A stretch of DNA of 45,899 bases from a virus. Of this stretch, positions 6,987 to 14,754 are shown piece by piece. How positions within the stretch are numbered: the stretch's first letter is position 1; the number at the start of each line of letters is the position of its first letter. Both the position numbers and the translations under genes were made by a program. The stretch covers positions 1 to 45,899 of the IMG/VR virus record IMGVR_UViG_3300030202_001155, one strand, 5' to 3'. The notes under the pieces were generated by a model. The model did not search any database and had not been told where the DNA came from. It saw only the letters and a list, made by a program, of their open reading frames with translations.

Positions 6987-7999
6987 TGGAACTCAGAGTA
7001 GAAAATGTAAATGAAGCATTTCAAGAAATATTATGGAAATTTAAAGTGCTTAACCTTCAAACTGAAGAAACTAGAAACGGACCTGCTTTAGTTTATCCTG
7101 AAATGGTAACTACTATTTATAGGTTTCCTGATGAAAGAGTTTTATTTCATCCTAAAAGAGATGCTAACCCTATCTTTCATTTAATGGAAGCTATATGGAT
7201 GATAGCAGGTAGAAATGATGTTCAGTTTGTAAATCAATTTAACAGTAATATGAAAAATTTCAGTGACGATGGGAAAGTTTTTAATGCTGCTTATGGCCAT
7301 AGATGGAGAAAACATTTCGGCACTGATCAATTATTAGATGTTATAAGTTTATTAAAACAAGACATAAGCACTCGCCAAGCTGTTATTCAAATGTGGGATG
7401 CTGAAGATTTGGTAAAAGAAACATGTGACAAAGCATGTAACACTCAATTAATATTTGACACTAGGAATAATAAATTAAATATGACAGTGTTCAATCGTTC
7501 TAATGATGTTTGGTGGGGTGCATATGGTGCTAATGCTGTTCATTTTAGTTTCTTGCAGGAAGTTATAGCTAGAGCTATTAATTATCCGTTAGGAGAATAT
7601 AGACAAGTTTCTAATAATTTTCATTTTTATACTGAGTTGTATGATGCTATGAGTTTATTAGATAATCCTCCTAACGAACATTCAGAAAATCCTTACCATT
7701 ATGGAGAAGTATCAGCATTACCTTTAATGGATAATGATGATTATGCAGGATTCATTTTAGATTGTGAACAATTCTGTAAAGATCCTTTTGGCTTTGACAC
7801 AGCTTTAAGAACTCCTAATTATAAATTTAACCACAGCTTCTTTATGTCAGTGGCTCGTCCTATGGCTCTTATTTCATGGATAAGGAAACATAACAATGGA
7901 GATGGTATGCTGCAAGCTAAAAGTATAAAAGCACCTGATTGGAAAAGAGCATGTGAAGAATGGATCATTAGAAGAGACTCAAAAAATAATGAAAAATAA
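6986..7999 (+). CDS. dUMP hydroxymethylase (thymidylate synthase family)
   Basis: This 337-residue member of the thymidylate synthase/dCMP hydroxymethylase family shows AAYGHRWR (101-108), the catalytic cysteine in KACNTQ (C151), NRSNDVWWGAYGAN (170-183) and the phosphate-side HFYTELYD. The residue after the catalytic Cys is Asn rather than the His of ThyA, and N183 occupies the place of the uracil-reading Asn, which is Asp in dCMP hydroxymethylases. This favours dUMP as substrate. Together with the DNA kinase and transferase, the likely product is 5-hydroxymethyl-dUMP. Plain thymidylate synthase activity remains possible. The gene ends the cassette; a promoter follows. Confidence 0.8.
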   Translation: MELRVENVNEAFQEILWKFKVLNLQTEETRNGPALVYPEMVTTIYRFPDERVLFHPKRDANPIFHLMEAIWMIAGRNDVQFVNQFNSNMKNFSDDGKVFNAAYGHRWRKHFGTDQLLDVISLLKQDISTRQAVIQMWDAEDLVKETCDKACNTQLIFDTRNNKLNMTVFNRSNDVWWGAYGANAVHFSFLQEVIARAINYPLGEYRQVSNNFHFYTELYDAMSLLDNPPNEHSENPYHYGEVSALPLMDNDDYAGFILDCEQFCKDPFGFDTALRTPNYKFNHSFFMSVARPMALISWIRKHNNGDGMLQAKSIKAPDWKRACEEWIIRRDSKNNEK

Positions 8000-8002
8000 A
8001 AC

Positions 8003-8031
8003 TTGCTTTTTAACAAAAAATAAACGATACT
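8003..8031 (+). promoter_or_regulatory. Sigma70-like promoter (set member 2)
   Basis: TTGCTT (8003-8008), a 17-base spacer and GATACT (8026-8031) lie in the 64-base gap after the hydroxymethylase gene. The -10 is a weaker match than in the other members, but the -35 is stronger. Transcription would begin near 8038 and run through a leader containing ATAACTTATAAAGGAG to the ATG at 8064. Confidence 0.6.
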
Positions 8032-8063
8032 TACAATTATAACTTATAAAGGAGAACTAACCA

Positions 8064-8414
8064 ATGAAAAAGAAATGTAAATTATGTGAAGTAGAATTAG
8101 AAGATATGGGAAATAATCCGTATCCGTTAATTAAAGATGAAGGAGCCAGAGTTTGTCATACTTGTGATAACTTTGTCGTTACAGCTAGGATATTTGATAT
8201 GCAAGGAATGCCAGAATTTATACAGTATAATAAACTAGTAAACTGGGTATTAAAAGAAATGCCTAGTGGAGATTACCAAAGAATAGTAAAAGGGGATACA
8301 CCTCGTAGTCTTAACAGTAGAGAAGGAAGAATATTAACTAACCTTTATGTGTATTGTGATTTTCCTCAAAGTAAAAAACAACAAGAACTCAGAGACAAAA
8401 GGAATGCCAAATGA
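8064..8414 (+). CDS. Small zinc-finger-like hypothetical protein
   Basis: The 116-residue protein begins with a likely zinc site, CKLC (5-8) paired with CHTC (31-34), and is followed by a helical region without known motifs. CHTCDNFV resembles treble-clef-type phage proteins. The SD AAGGAG lies 10 bases before the ATG. The gene is the first under the promoter at 8003 and overlaps the HD-hydrolase gene by four bases (ATGA), which ties it to nucleotide metabolism only by position. Function unknown. Confidence 0.75.
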   Translation: MKKKCKLCEVELEDMGNNPYPLIKDEGARVCHTCDNFVVTARIFDMQGMPEFIQYNKLVNWVLKEMPSGDYQRIVKGDTPRSLNSREGRILTNLYVYCDFPQSKKQQELRDKRNAK

Positions 8415-8908
8415 AGGAGACACTTGAATTTATATTAGATGGAGCAGCAGTTAAAAGATTTCATACTGTTACTGTGCTTCATGAAGAAACAGTGGGACAT
8501 CATTCTCATACTGTAGCTATGATGTGTCTTTTACTTAACCCTAATGCTAGTAGAAATTTATTAATGGCAGCAATGTTTCATGATTTATCTGAACATAAAA
8601 CAGGTGATATACCTTCTCCTGCTAAACGAGAATATAAAATAACTGAACAAGTAACTAATTTAGAAAATGATTTAATGGTGGAAGCAGGTATAGAATTTCC
8701 TACATTAACTAAAGAAGAAAAAAGAACTTTAAAGTTAGCAGATATAGCATCAGGTATGATATATTGTATTCAAGAAGCACAAATGGGTAATAATAAAATG
8801 TTAAAAATATTAAAGACTTATTTAAGCTATACTAAATTATTTTTCTTACAAGGAAGAGAAGAAGATTTATTTTATCACATTCAAGAATTACAAATGGAGG
8901 AATTATAA
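8411..8908 (+). CDS. HD-domain deoxynucleotidase (YfbR-like)
   Basis: This 165-residue HD hydrolase shows FHTVTVLHEETVGHHS (17-32), the metal-binding HD pair in AAMFHDLSEHKTGDIPSP (H57, D58, E61) and a later DIASG (D111). This matches YfbR-type 5'-nucleotidases, which dephosphorylate deoxynucleoside monophosphates. In a phage that replaces thymine, such an enzyme could remove dTMP or recycle host dNMPs; this is inference from the neighbouring hypermodification genes. The start overlaps the previous stop. Confidence 0.8.
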   Translation: MKETLEFILDGAAVKRFHTVTVLHEETVGHHSHTVAMMCLLLNPNASRNLLMAAMFHDLSEHKTGDIPSPAKREYKITEQVTNLENDLMVEAGIEFPTLTKEEKRTLKLADIASGMIYCIQEAQMGNNKMLKILKTYLSYTKLFFLQGREEDLFYHIQELQMEEL

Positions 8909-8909
8909 A

Positions 8910-9257
8910 ATGTCAGCTAACAATAAACAAATAGGTGGTAACCATTATAAACACGATTCCGGAGAAGAGCATTGGGATCGTGTCAACAGATTAGGATTAA
9001 GTTATTTCCAAGCATGTGCTACTAAATATATTGAAAGAGCATATTTAAAAGGTAAACCTGTAGAAGATCTACAGAAAGCATCTCATTTTATTCAAAAGTT
9101 AATTGAGATTGAACAAGAAAAATTGGGTGAACCAACATCTGCTTATGTCAATCAAGATCCTGATCTTAAACCTGGTGACGCTCAATTAAATTTATTTGCA
9201 GAAGAAAGAAGACTTATAAAACAAGCAGAAGAAAAAATGGAAGCGAAATATAAATAA
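8910..9257 (+). CDS. DUF3310 protein
   Basis: The 115-residue protein contains QIGGNHYK (7-14), YFQACATKYIERAYLKG (34-50) and a helix with DLQKASHFIQKLIEIE. This is the pattern of DUF3310, a small phage domain of unknown activity often placed among nucleotide-metabolism and replication genes. The C-terminal 40 residues are charged and probably extended. It starts two bases after the HD gene with SD GGAGG, and its TAATG stop overlaps the DNA polymerase start by one base. Confidence 0.85.
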   Translation: MSANNKQIGGNHYKHDSGEEHWDRVNRLGLSYFQACATKYIERAYLKGKPVEDLQKASHFIQKLIEIEQEKLGEPTSAYVNQDPDLKPGDAQLNLFAEERRLIKQAEEKMEAKYK

Positions 9258-11083
9258 TGTATACTTGGGTCTTTGATACAGAAACATTACCTAATAGAAC
9301 TTTACTTAGTGCTAAATGTATAGAGACTGGAGAATGGTTTGATGTATGGAGACATGAAGAAAATGCAGTAGATAAACTTTTACAATTTGTCAAGCAAGAA
9401 AATACTTTTGTAGGTTTTAATTCTTTATCATTTGACAATATTGTAGTATCTGCATTTTGTGCTGGAAGAAAAGAACAAGAAATAAAAAGAATGGCAGACG
9501 ATTTAATTCAAAATAGATTACCTTATTGGAAAGCATTTCCTAAATATCAATTAAGAAAGTATTTAAAAGATCATATTGACTTAATTGAAGTGGCTCCTTC
9601 ATTTGTAGGTTTAAAAGCATACGGTGCTAGAATGCATATGCCTACTCTACAAGACATGCCTTTAGCTCATGACACTTACATAACTCCTGATCAAGAAAAA
9701 CAGATATTAGAATATTGTCATAATGATGTGTTAACTACTCAACAGCTTCTAACTAATTTAGAAAAAGAAATAATGTTAAGAGTAACTATGAGTAAAAAAT
9801 ATGGGATAGATTTAAGAAGCAAATCAGATTCTCAAATGGCAGAACAAGCATACATAAAAACTATGGGATTAAAAAGACAAAATAATAAAATACCTGAAAC
9901 TATAATTTATAATCCTCCATCTTTTTTACAATCATTTAAAGATCCTATTTTAAAAAATTTATTATTAAGAATTCAAAATCATACATTTCTAATGAATCAG
10001 AAATCAGGTCATGTTGTACTACCTGAGTTTTTAGGTAAAGCTACTATAAAATTTGGTAACGGAGAATATCAATTAGGTGTAGGAGGAATACATTCAGTTC
10101 ATGATAAAAAAGTTTGTTATATTGCTGGTGATAAAATTATGGGTGAATTAGATGCTGCTTCATTTTATCCTTCTATTATTTTAGAATGCGGTTTTGTTCC
10201 TAAAAGTTTAGGAGAATCTTTTGTTGAAGAGTATCGTAATATTTATAATCAAAGATTAGAAGCCAAAGCATCTGGAGATAAAGCTACTAACGAAACATTA
10301 AAGATTAGTTTAAATGGCACTTTTGGTAAACTGGCTAGTAAGTATAGTGTTCTTTATTCACCAGATTTAATGTTAGCTGTTACTCTTACAGGACAATTAA
10401 CATTATTATTGTTGATAGAAAAATTAGAAAATATAGGAGTAGAAACTTTAAGTGCTAATACCGACGGCATAGCTATAAGGTATGATAAAATTATACATGA
10501 TCAAGTGCAGAAAGAAATAGATAAATTTAGTAAGTTATCTAAGTTTATATTTGAATTTACTCCTTATAGAGTTTTAGCAATGAAAGATGTTAACAATTAT
10601 ATAGCAGTTAAACCAGATAAAACATTAAAAGTTAAGGGAATATACTCTCCACTTTCCCTTAGAAAGAATCCTACCGCTCAAGTGTGTTCAGACGCTGTAG
10701 GAGAGTGGTTAGCTAAAGGTGTACCTTTCACAGACACAATTTACAAAAGTCCCTTCTCGGGCTTTATATCAGCTCGTAATGTTACTGGAGGTGGACAACA
10801 AGATGGTGAGTATTTAGGTAAAGTGGTTAGATGGTATCAATCTACTGCTAGTGTAGAGCCAATAAGATATTATACTAATAATAACAAAGTAGCTAAAACA
10901 GACGGAGCTAAAGCATGCATGACTGTTGAAGATTTTGTTACTCATCCTACCGATCTGGATTATGATTGGTATTTAAAAGAATCAATTAAAATAGCAGTAG
11001 CTGTAGGTGGTTCTAATTTTTTAACAGACCATGAGCTAGAACTTATCACTCCTGCTCCTAAACAAAGGAAGAAAAAGAAATGA
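9257..11083 (+). CDS. Family B DNA polymerase with 3'-5' exonuclease domain
   Basis: This 608-residue replicative polymerase has an N-terminal proofreading exonuclease with FDTE (D7, E9), GFNSLSFD (D60) and EYCHND (Y153, D157). The polymerase domain has motif A DAASFYPS (299-306), motif B KISLNGTFG (349-357) and motif C SANTDG (399-404). Motif C has Asn where cellular enzymes have the first Asp of DTDS, a variant common in phage family B enzymes, with D299 and D403 as the metal ligands. The C-terminus ends in a basic run (QRKKKK). It must accept the hydroxymethylated nucleotide if the upstream cassette works as proposed. Translation is coupled to DUF3310 and to the next gene by overlaps. Confidence 0.92.
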   Translation: MYTWVFDTETLPNRTLLSAKCIETGEWFDVWRHEENAVDKLLQFVKQENTFVGFNSLSFDNIVVSAFCAGRKEQEIKRMADDLIQNRLPYWKAFPKYQLRKYLKDHIDLIEVAPSFVGLKAYGARMHMPTLQDMPLAHDTYITPDQEKQILEYCHNDVLTTQQLLTNLEKEIMLRVTMSKKYGIDLRSKSDSQMAEQAYIKTMGLKRQNNKIPETIIYNPPSFLQSFKDPILKNLLLRIQNHTFLMNQKSGHVVLPEFLGKATIKFGNGEYQLGVGGIHSVHDKKVCYIAGDKIMGELDAASFYPSIILECGFVPKSLGESFVEEYRNIYNQRLEAKASGDKATNETLKISLNGTFGKLASKYSVLYSPDLMLAVTLTGQLTLLLLIEKLENIGVETLSANTDGIAIRYDKIIHDQVQKEIDKFSKLSKFIFEFTPYRVLAMKDVNNYIAVKPDKTLKVKGIYSPLSLRKNPTAQVCSDAVGEWLAKGVPFTDTIYKSPFSGFISARNVTGGGQQDGEYLGKVVRWYQSTASVEPIRYYTNNNKVAKTDGAKACMTVEDFVTHPTDLDYDWYLKESIKIAVAVGGSNFLTDHELELITPAPKQRKKKK

Positions 11084-11433
11084 ATAATCAAGATGGAAAT
11101 AGTAGAACTGTATTTGTAGTTCAGGTAGATAACAATAAAGATTTATCAGATGCTAAACAGTATGGTAAACTCCAAGCTGTTTTTGGTAATCCTCGTAAAC
11201 CTTATGTCACTGACATGATGATTAATAAAGCTAGAAATGTTTTAGAAAATTGGCAACCCGGAGATTATTTATTAATGCTTGGTGACCCTACTTTATGTGG
11301 AGTGTGCATGGCTATTGCTTCTGAATATACAGACAGTGTAGATATTTTAAGTTGGGACCGTAACACTTTTAGTTATATACCGCAAGAGTGGGACTTCGGT
11401 CAACTTAGTATGGATTTCGTAACGGCAGAGTGA
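11080..11433 (+). CDS. Conserved phage hypothetical protein
   Basis: The 117-residue protein has the strand/loop pattern TVFVVQVDN, then QAVFGNPRKPYV, and ENWQPGDYLLMLGDPTLCGV near the middle. I recognise this as a conserved phage protein without known function that often sits near replication genes. Its compact alpha/beta fold is suggested by alternating hydrophobic strands. No catalytic residues stand out. The ATG overlaps the polymerase stop, so it is co-translated with it. Confidence 0.75.
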   Translation: MNNQDGNSRTVFVVQVDNNKDLSDAKQYGKLQAVFGNPRKPYVTDMMINKARNVLENWQPGDYLLMLGDPTLCGVCMAIASEYTDSVDILSWDRNTFSYIPQEWDFGQLSMDFVTAE

Positions 11434-11464
11434 CATCTGCCTCAACCAATGGAGGAAAACAAAA

Positions 11465-12226
11465 ATGTCAAATAAGAAAGAACCCAGTGGTGACTGGCAA
11501 AAAACACTAAGAAAGGGGAAGCAGAAAGTACCGCCAAGAATATGTATATATGGTAGTCATGGTATTGGTAAATCTACAATTGCTTCTGAATTTCCTAATC
11601 CTATTTTTATAAGTACTGAAGATGGGTTAGACAGTTTAGATGTAGTTAGTTTCCCTAAAGCAACTGAGATTTTAGATGTAGTAGATAATATCAAAACTCT
11701 CATAAAAGAAGATCATGATTACAGGACTGTGGTAGTAGATACTGTTGATTGGTTAATTGAACCTTTAATTCAAAAAAGTGTTGATGATTCTCATGATGCT
11801 AAAGAACTGGCTTATGGTAAAGGTCAGATGTTAGTAGCTGAAGAGTTTAGAGAAATACTTCAAGGTTTAGATCATTTACGGCTTAAGAAAAATATGAATG
11901 TGGTTTTAGTAGCACACTCTTCAGTAACTAAATTTGAAGATCCTCGTACTGAACCTTACGATCGTTATGAACCTAAGCTACCTAAAAGATGTAATGCTCT
12001 TTTGCAAGAGTGGACTGATGTGATTGCTTTTTGTGCTTTTAAAATATTAATTAGAAAGAGCGACTCTGGTTTTAATAATACTAAAAACAGAGGTGTCACC
12101 ACTGGGGAAAGATTATTACATTTCATTGAAAACCCAGCATATGTTGCTAAGAATCGTTATCAATGTCCTGACGAAATTGAGATGACTATTGATAACCTTA
12201 AGAAAATAATGCCTATAACTGAATAA
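11465..12226 (+). CDS. Sak4-like RecA-fold ATPase (AAA_24), recombination
   Basis: The 253-residue P-loop ATPase shows Walker A GSHGIGKST (30-38), the sensor-like FISTEDGLDSLDV and Walker B TVVVDTVDWL. This is the AAA_24/Sak4 layout: a minimal RecA-core single-strand annealing protein of phages that works with a dedicated SSB-like protein. The DUF669 gene 11 bases downstream fits that pairing, and an exonuclease and a RuvC-like resolvase follow. The SD GGAGG lies about eight bases before the ATG. Confidence 0.85.
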   Translation: MSNKKEPSGDWQKTLRKGKQKVPPRICIYGSHGIGKSTIASEFPNPIFISTEDGLDSLDVVSFPKATEILDVVDNIKTLIKEDHDYRTVVVDTVDWLIEPLIQKSVDDSHDAKELAYGKGQMLVAEEFREILQGLDHLRLKKNMNVVLVAHSSVTKFEDPRTEPYDRYEPKLPKRCNALLQEWTDVIAFCAFKILIRKSDSGFNNTKNRGVTTGERLLHFIENPAYVAKNRYQCPDEIEMTIDNLKKIMPITE

Positions 12227-12237
12227 GGAGATATAAA

Positions 12238-12699
12238 ATGGCTAAATTTGGATTTGATACTGCGGAAATAGAAGTTAATGCACCTGAGGATTACTCACCT
12301 ATACCAGAAGGAGAGTACACTCTTCAAGCATTAGAAGCAGAAGAAAAAGAAACTAACAATAAAAAAGGGACTTTAATAAAAGCAAAATTTGAAGTTATGA
12401 AAGGACCTCATACTGGTAGATGGATCTGGGAAAATTTTAATATTAATAATCCTAGTGAAGTCGCTCAAAGAATAGGTAGATCACAATTAGTGGCTTGGGC
12501 TACTGCTTGTGGTAAACCTGATGCAGATGATACTGATAAATTGATTGGTAAAACATTTCAAGCTACAGTAAAGGTAACTCCTGCAGAAAATGGATATGCA
12601 GAAAGTAATGCTATCAAATCGTTCTTATTTGAGAAAAAGGAAGAGTCTTCTACAGTCTCCCCAAAGAAAGATGAAGAAAAAAGTAATCCTTGGGATTAA
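12238..12699 (+). CDS. DUF669 single-strand DNA-binding-like protein
   Basis: The 153-residue protein matches DUF669: DYSPIPEGEYTLQALEAE near residue 20, FEVMKGPHTGRWIWENFNI in the core and GKTFQATVKV near residue 100. The C-terminus is a charged linker ending NPWD, the acidic tail form that SSB proteins use to recruit partners. DUF669 proteins often accompany Sak4-like recombinases and probably coat single-stranded DNA for them. The SD AAGGAG is 8 bases before the ATG. A hairpin terminator follows ten bases after the stop. Confidence 0.85.
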   Translation: MAKFGFDTAEIEVNAPEDYSPIPEGEYTLQALEAEEKETNNKKGTLIKAKFEVMKGPHTGRWIWENFNINNPSEVAQRIGRSQLVAWATACGKPDADDTDKLIGKTFQATVKVTPAENGYAESNAIKSFLFEKKEESSTVSPKKDEEKSNPWD

Positions 12700-12708
12700 A
12701 TAAGAACC

Positions 12709-12752
12709 GAAGAGATGGTAGATCGCCAACTACCATCTCTTCAAGTATTTTA
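12709..12752 (+). terminator. Hairpin terminator after the recombinase/SSB genes
   Basis: A perfect 13-bp stem (12709-12721 with 12730-12742) with an 8-base loop is followed by AAGTATTTTA. The T-run is short, so termination may be partial. It separates the Sak4/SSB pair from the exonuclease gene, which begins at 12764. Confidence 0.65.
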
Positions 12753-12763
12753 GAGGGAATAAT

Positions 12764-13600
12764 ATGGTTAGCATTCCATCGACTATTGGAGATCAAATAG
12801 TTACTCGTATCTATGAAGGATATGAGAAAGCTAATAAATCTCCTCATATTTATTTAGGAAGATTAGGTTCTTCATCTATTGGAGATGAATGTCTAAGAAG
12901 AATTTGGTTTGATTGGAGAGCATTTGAAAGAGAAGAGTTTGAAGGTAGAATGCTCAGATTATTTGGTACAGGTCATTGGCAAGAAGAAAGAGTAGTAGAA
13001 GATTTAAGAAGAGCAGGTTACAGTGTTTGGGATTTAGATGAAAATGGTAAACAACATCAAGCTGTAGATAAGAGCGGTCATTTTATAACTAAATTAGATG
13101 GAGTTATAAAAGGAGTTCCTGGCCATAAAGAACCTCATATATTAGAAATTAAAACTCATAATAAATTAAGTTATAATGCTACAGTTAAACATGGAGTAGC
13201 TAAAAATAAACCTCAACATTATGCACAAATGCAAATAACAATGTATCTTAAAAAGATGAAAGCTGGTGTTTATGTGTCAGTGTGTAAAGATGATGAAAGA
13301 ATATATATTGAAAGAATAGAAGCAGACACTAAAACACAAAAGACTTTAGTTAAAAGAATAAAATCTTTAATTGATGCTACTCTAATTCCAGCAGGTATAA
13401 GTGATGATGCTGGAAGTTTTGGTTGTAAATTTTGTGCATTTAAAAAAGTGTGCGTTAAAGAACAACCGCCATTAAAAAATTGTCGCACTTGCACTATGTG
13501 CCAACCCATTAAGGAAGGAAGATGGATGTGTAATTTAAACAAACAAGTATTAACATTTAAACAGCAAAGAAAAGCATGTTCGGAGTATGAAGCGATATGA
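12764..13600 (+). CDS. PD-(D/E)XK exonuclease with C-terminal cysteine cluster (RecB/Cas4-like)
   Basis: The 278-residue nuclease has KLDGVI (D112), ILEIKTH (E128, K130) and a QHYAQMQ helix (151-157), the core of the PD-(D/E)XK RecB-like family. C43 lies in an upstream CLRRIWFDW segment. C221, C224 and C230 could hold an Fe-S cluster together with C43, as in Cas4/AddB-type nucleases. A further set (C240, C243, C246, C256, C272) may bind zinc. Its probable role is 5'-3' resection that feeds the Sak4-like annealing protein. It overlaps the RuvC-like gene by four bases. Confidence 0.85.
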   Translation: MVSIPSTIGDQIVTRIYEGYEKANKSPHIYLGRLGSSSIGDECLRRIWFDWRAFEREEFEGRMLRLFGTGHWQEERVVEDLRRAGYSVWDLDENGKQHQAVDKSGHFITKLDGVIKGVPGHKEPHILEIKTHNKLSYNATVKHGVAKNKPQHYAQMQITMYLKKMKAGVYVSVCKDDERIYIERIEADTKTQKTLVKRIKSLIDATLIPAGISDDAGSFGCKFCAFKKVCVKEQPPLKNCRTCTMCQPIKEGRWMCNLNKQVLTFKQQRKACSEYEAI

Positions 13601-14091
13601 TAACTATAGGAATTGATCCAGGATTATACGGTGCTGTCGGTTTTTTAAAAGATGGCGAATATTATAAAGTAAAAGATATGCCTATTGTAGCTAAAGGTCA
13701 AGGGACTGTTAAAAATGAAGTTAACCCTTCTGCTCTTATTTCTTTTCTGCAAGATGTAGATCATTATCATGTGTTAGAGAAAAATGAACTTAAAGAAATT
13801 ATGGTAGGATTAGAAAGAGTTAATGCAATGCCAGGACAAGGAGTTTCAGGTGTATTTAGTTTAGGAGATAGTTTCGGCACAGCCAGGTCTTGTGTAGCAG
13901 CATGTGGTTATAGTTTAACTTATGTTGCTCCCCAGTCATGGAAGAAACATTTTAAGTTAACTTCTGATAAAGAGATGTGTAGAGCGTTTGCTACTAGAAT
14001 GTTTCCGCAAGCAGAACTTCATTTAAAGAAACATGTTGATAGAGCAGAAGCGTTATTAATTGCAAGATATTTATATGAAAGTAAAGTTTAA
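13597..14091 (+). CDS. RuvC-like Holliday-junction resolvase
   Basis: The 164-residue RNase H-fold nuclease has IGIDPGLYGAVGF (D7), GLERVNAMPGQG (E73) and HVDRAEALLIA (D148, E151), the four acidic residues of RuvC. Length and motif order match phage RuvC-like resolvases, which cut branched DNA before packaging or during recombination. The ATGA overlap with the exonuclease gene supports a shared recombination role. Nothing unusual is visible. Confidence 0.88.
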   Translation: MITIGIDPGLYGAVGFLKDGEYYKVKDMPIVAKGQGTVKNEVNPSALISFLQDVDHYHVLEKNELKEIMVGLERVNAMPGQGVSGVFSLGDSFGTARSCVAACGYSLTYVAPQSWKKHFKLTSDKEMCRAFATRMFPQAELHLKKHVDRAEALLIARYLYESKV

Positions 14092-14110
14092 CAACAAGAG
14101 GAGGACAGTA

Positions 14111-14287
14111 ATGTCAAAAGATAAGAAAGAGCCATTGTTTAAATGGTATGAAAAACTATCGATGTATTTTGTTGGATTTGTAGTAGTCGCTGGTTTAGTT
14201 ATCATAGGAGATATAAAAGACCAACGGGAAGTAAATGAGAAAAGAGAGGAGTGCATAGTATTCTTAGAAAATAATCCAAAGTCATAA
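14111..14287 (+). CDS. Small single-pass membrane protein
   Basis: I place the start at ATG 14111, preceded by AGAGGAGGA. The longer frame from 14060 lies inside the RuvC-like gene without an SD. The 58-residue product has a charged N-terminus (MSKDKKEPLFKWYEK), one hydrophobic segment (YFVGFVVVAGLVIIGDI, about 19-35) and a charged C-terminus. It resembles many unnamed phage inner-membrane miniproteins. A lysis-related or superinfection-related role is possible, but nothing specific shows it. Confidence 0.65.
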   Translation: MSKDKKEPLFKWYEKLSMYFVGFVVVAGLVIIGDIKDQREVNEKREECIVFLENNPKS

Positions 14288-14419
14288 ACTAAAGTAATTT
14301 TAAGGTCAAAGTGATACCAACTTGGGAGGGTTGTTACCATGAGTAAACATTGAAAGAACATAGCTGTGAATGGATCGTTTCTAATAGCGATAACGATCAT
14401 TAATTTCTTCGGAGGAGAG
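14288..14419 (+). other. 132-base gap with a small CGTT hairpin
   Basis: I see no convincing gene here. An ATG at 14339 opens only four codons. An inverted repeat GATCGTT (14373-14379) / AACGATC (14392-14398) could form a 7-bp hairpin, and its core ATCGTT/AACGAT recalls the stems at 20962 and 25890. A GTG at 14366 is in frame with the next gene and would add a hydrophobic stretch, but it lacks an SD, while ATG 14420 has a strong one. Confidence 0.4.
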
Positions 14420-14524
14420 ATGCCTATAGAGATCGTTCATGGTAAACAAAAAAGAAGAGGAAGAATAGTGCATGTGACAGCTGAATACGATTTAAAATCA
14501 ACAGGAGAAGAAAACGATGGCTAA
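14420..14524 (+). CDS. Miniprotein of 34 residues, basic centre
   Basis: ATG 14420 follows CGGAGGAGAG and opens 34 codons to TAA 14522-14524. The product starts MPIEIVHGKQKRRGRIV and ends in an acidic tail. The strong SD and the overlap of eight bases with the next small gene, whose SD lies in the last codons of this one, support translation. Function unknown. Confidence 0.5.
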   Translation: MPIEIVHGKQKRRGRIVHVTAEYDLKSTGEENDG

Positions 14525-14642
14525 AGAGAAAAATCACAAAGGTAAACTATCTCATCAAGGAGGAAATAGTAGACCGCTAAAAGATAAAGTATATTATGAC
14601 AAGAAAGCTAAGGAATGGTACCTTATTAGAGATGAAAAATAA
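14517..14642 (+). CDS. Miniprotein of 41 residues
   Basis: ATG 14517 with SD GGAG ten bases upstream opens 41 codons to TAA 14640-14642. The product is basic and ends with DKKAKEWYLIRDEK, a short beta-hairpin-like motif. Its start overlaps the preceding miniprotein in another frame. The promoter at 14666 follows 24 bases after the stop, so this gene closes the recombination transcription unit. Function unknown. Confidence 0.5.
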   Translation: MAKEKNHKGKLSHQGGNSRPLKDKVYYDKKAKEWYLIRDEK

Positions 14643-14665
14643 TTTAATTATTTTTAAAAAAGGGC

Positions 14666-14694
14666 TTTACTTTTTCAATGAAGTATGCTATAGT
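14666..14694 (+). promoter_or_regulatory. Sigma70-like promoter (set member 3)
   Basis: TTTACT (14666-14671), a 17-base spacer and TATAGT (14689-14694) lie in the gap before a block of small genes. The upstream sequence is A/T-rich, like an UP element. Transcription would begin at about 14701, the first base of the next hairpin. Confidence 0.75.
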
Positions 14695-14700
14695 ATAATC

Positions 14701-14718
14701 ATTGCTTCATTGAGCAAT
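14701..14718 (+). promoter_or_regulatory. Hairpin at the expected 5' end of the transcript
   Basis: ATTGCT (14701-14706) and AGCAAT (14713-14718) form a 6-bp stem with a 6-base loop exactly where the transcript from the promoter at 14666 should start. A 5'-terminal stem-loop usually protects mRNA from RNase E-type decay. It is followed by the repeated leader motif AATAACTTATAACAGGAG and the ATG at 14755. Confidence 0.45.
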
Positions 14719-14754
14719 ATTTTAATAACTAATAACTTATAACAGGAGACTAAA

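Noticed and set aside
14366-14419. GTG-initiated extension of the 34-residue miniprotein with a hydrophobic segment
   Set aside because: No SD at GTG 14366, and the strong SD lies before ATG 14420; the hydrophobic stretch is partly created by the inverted repeat.
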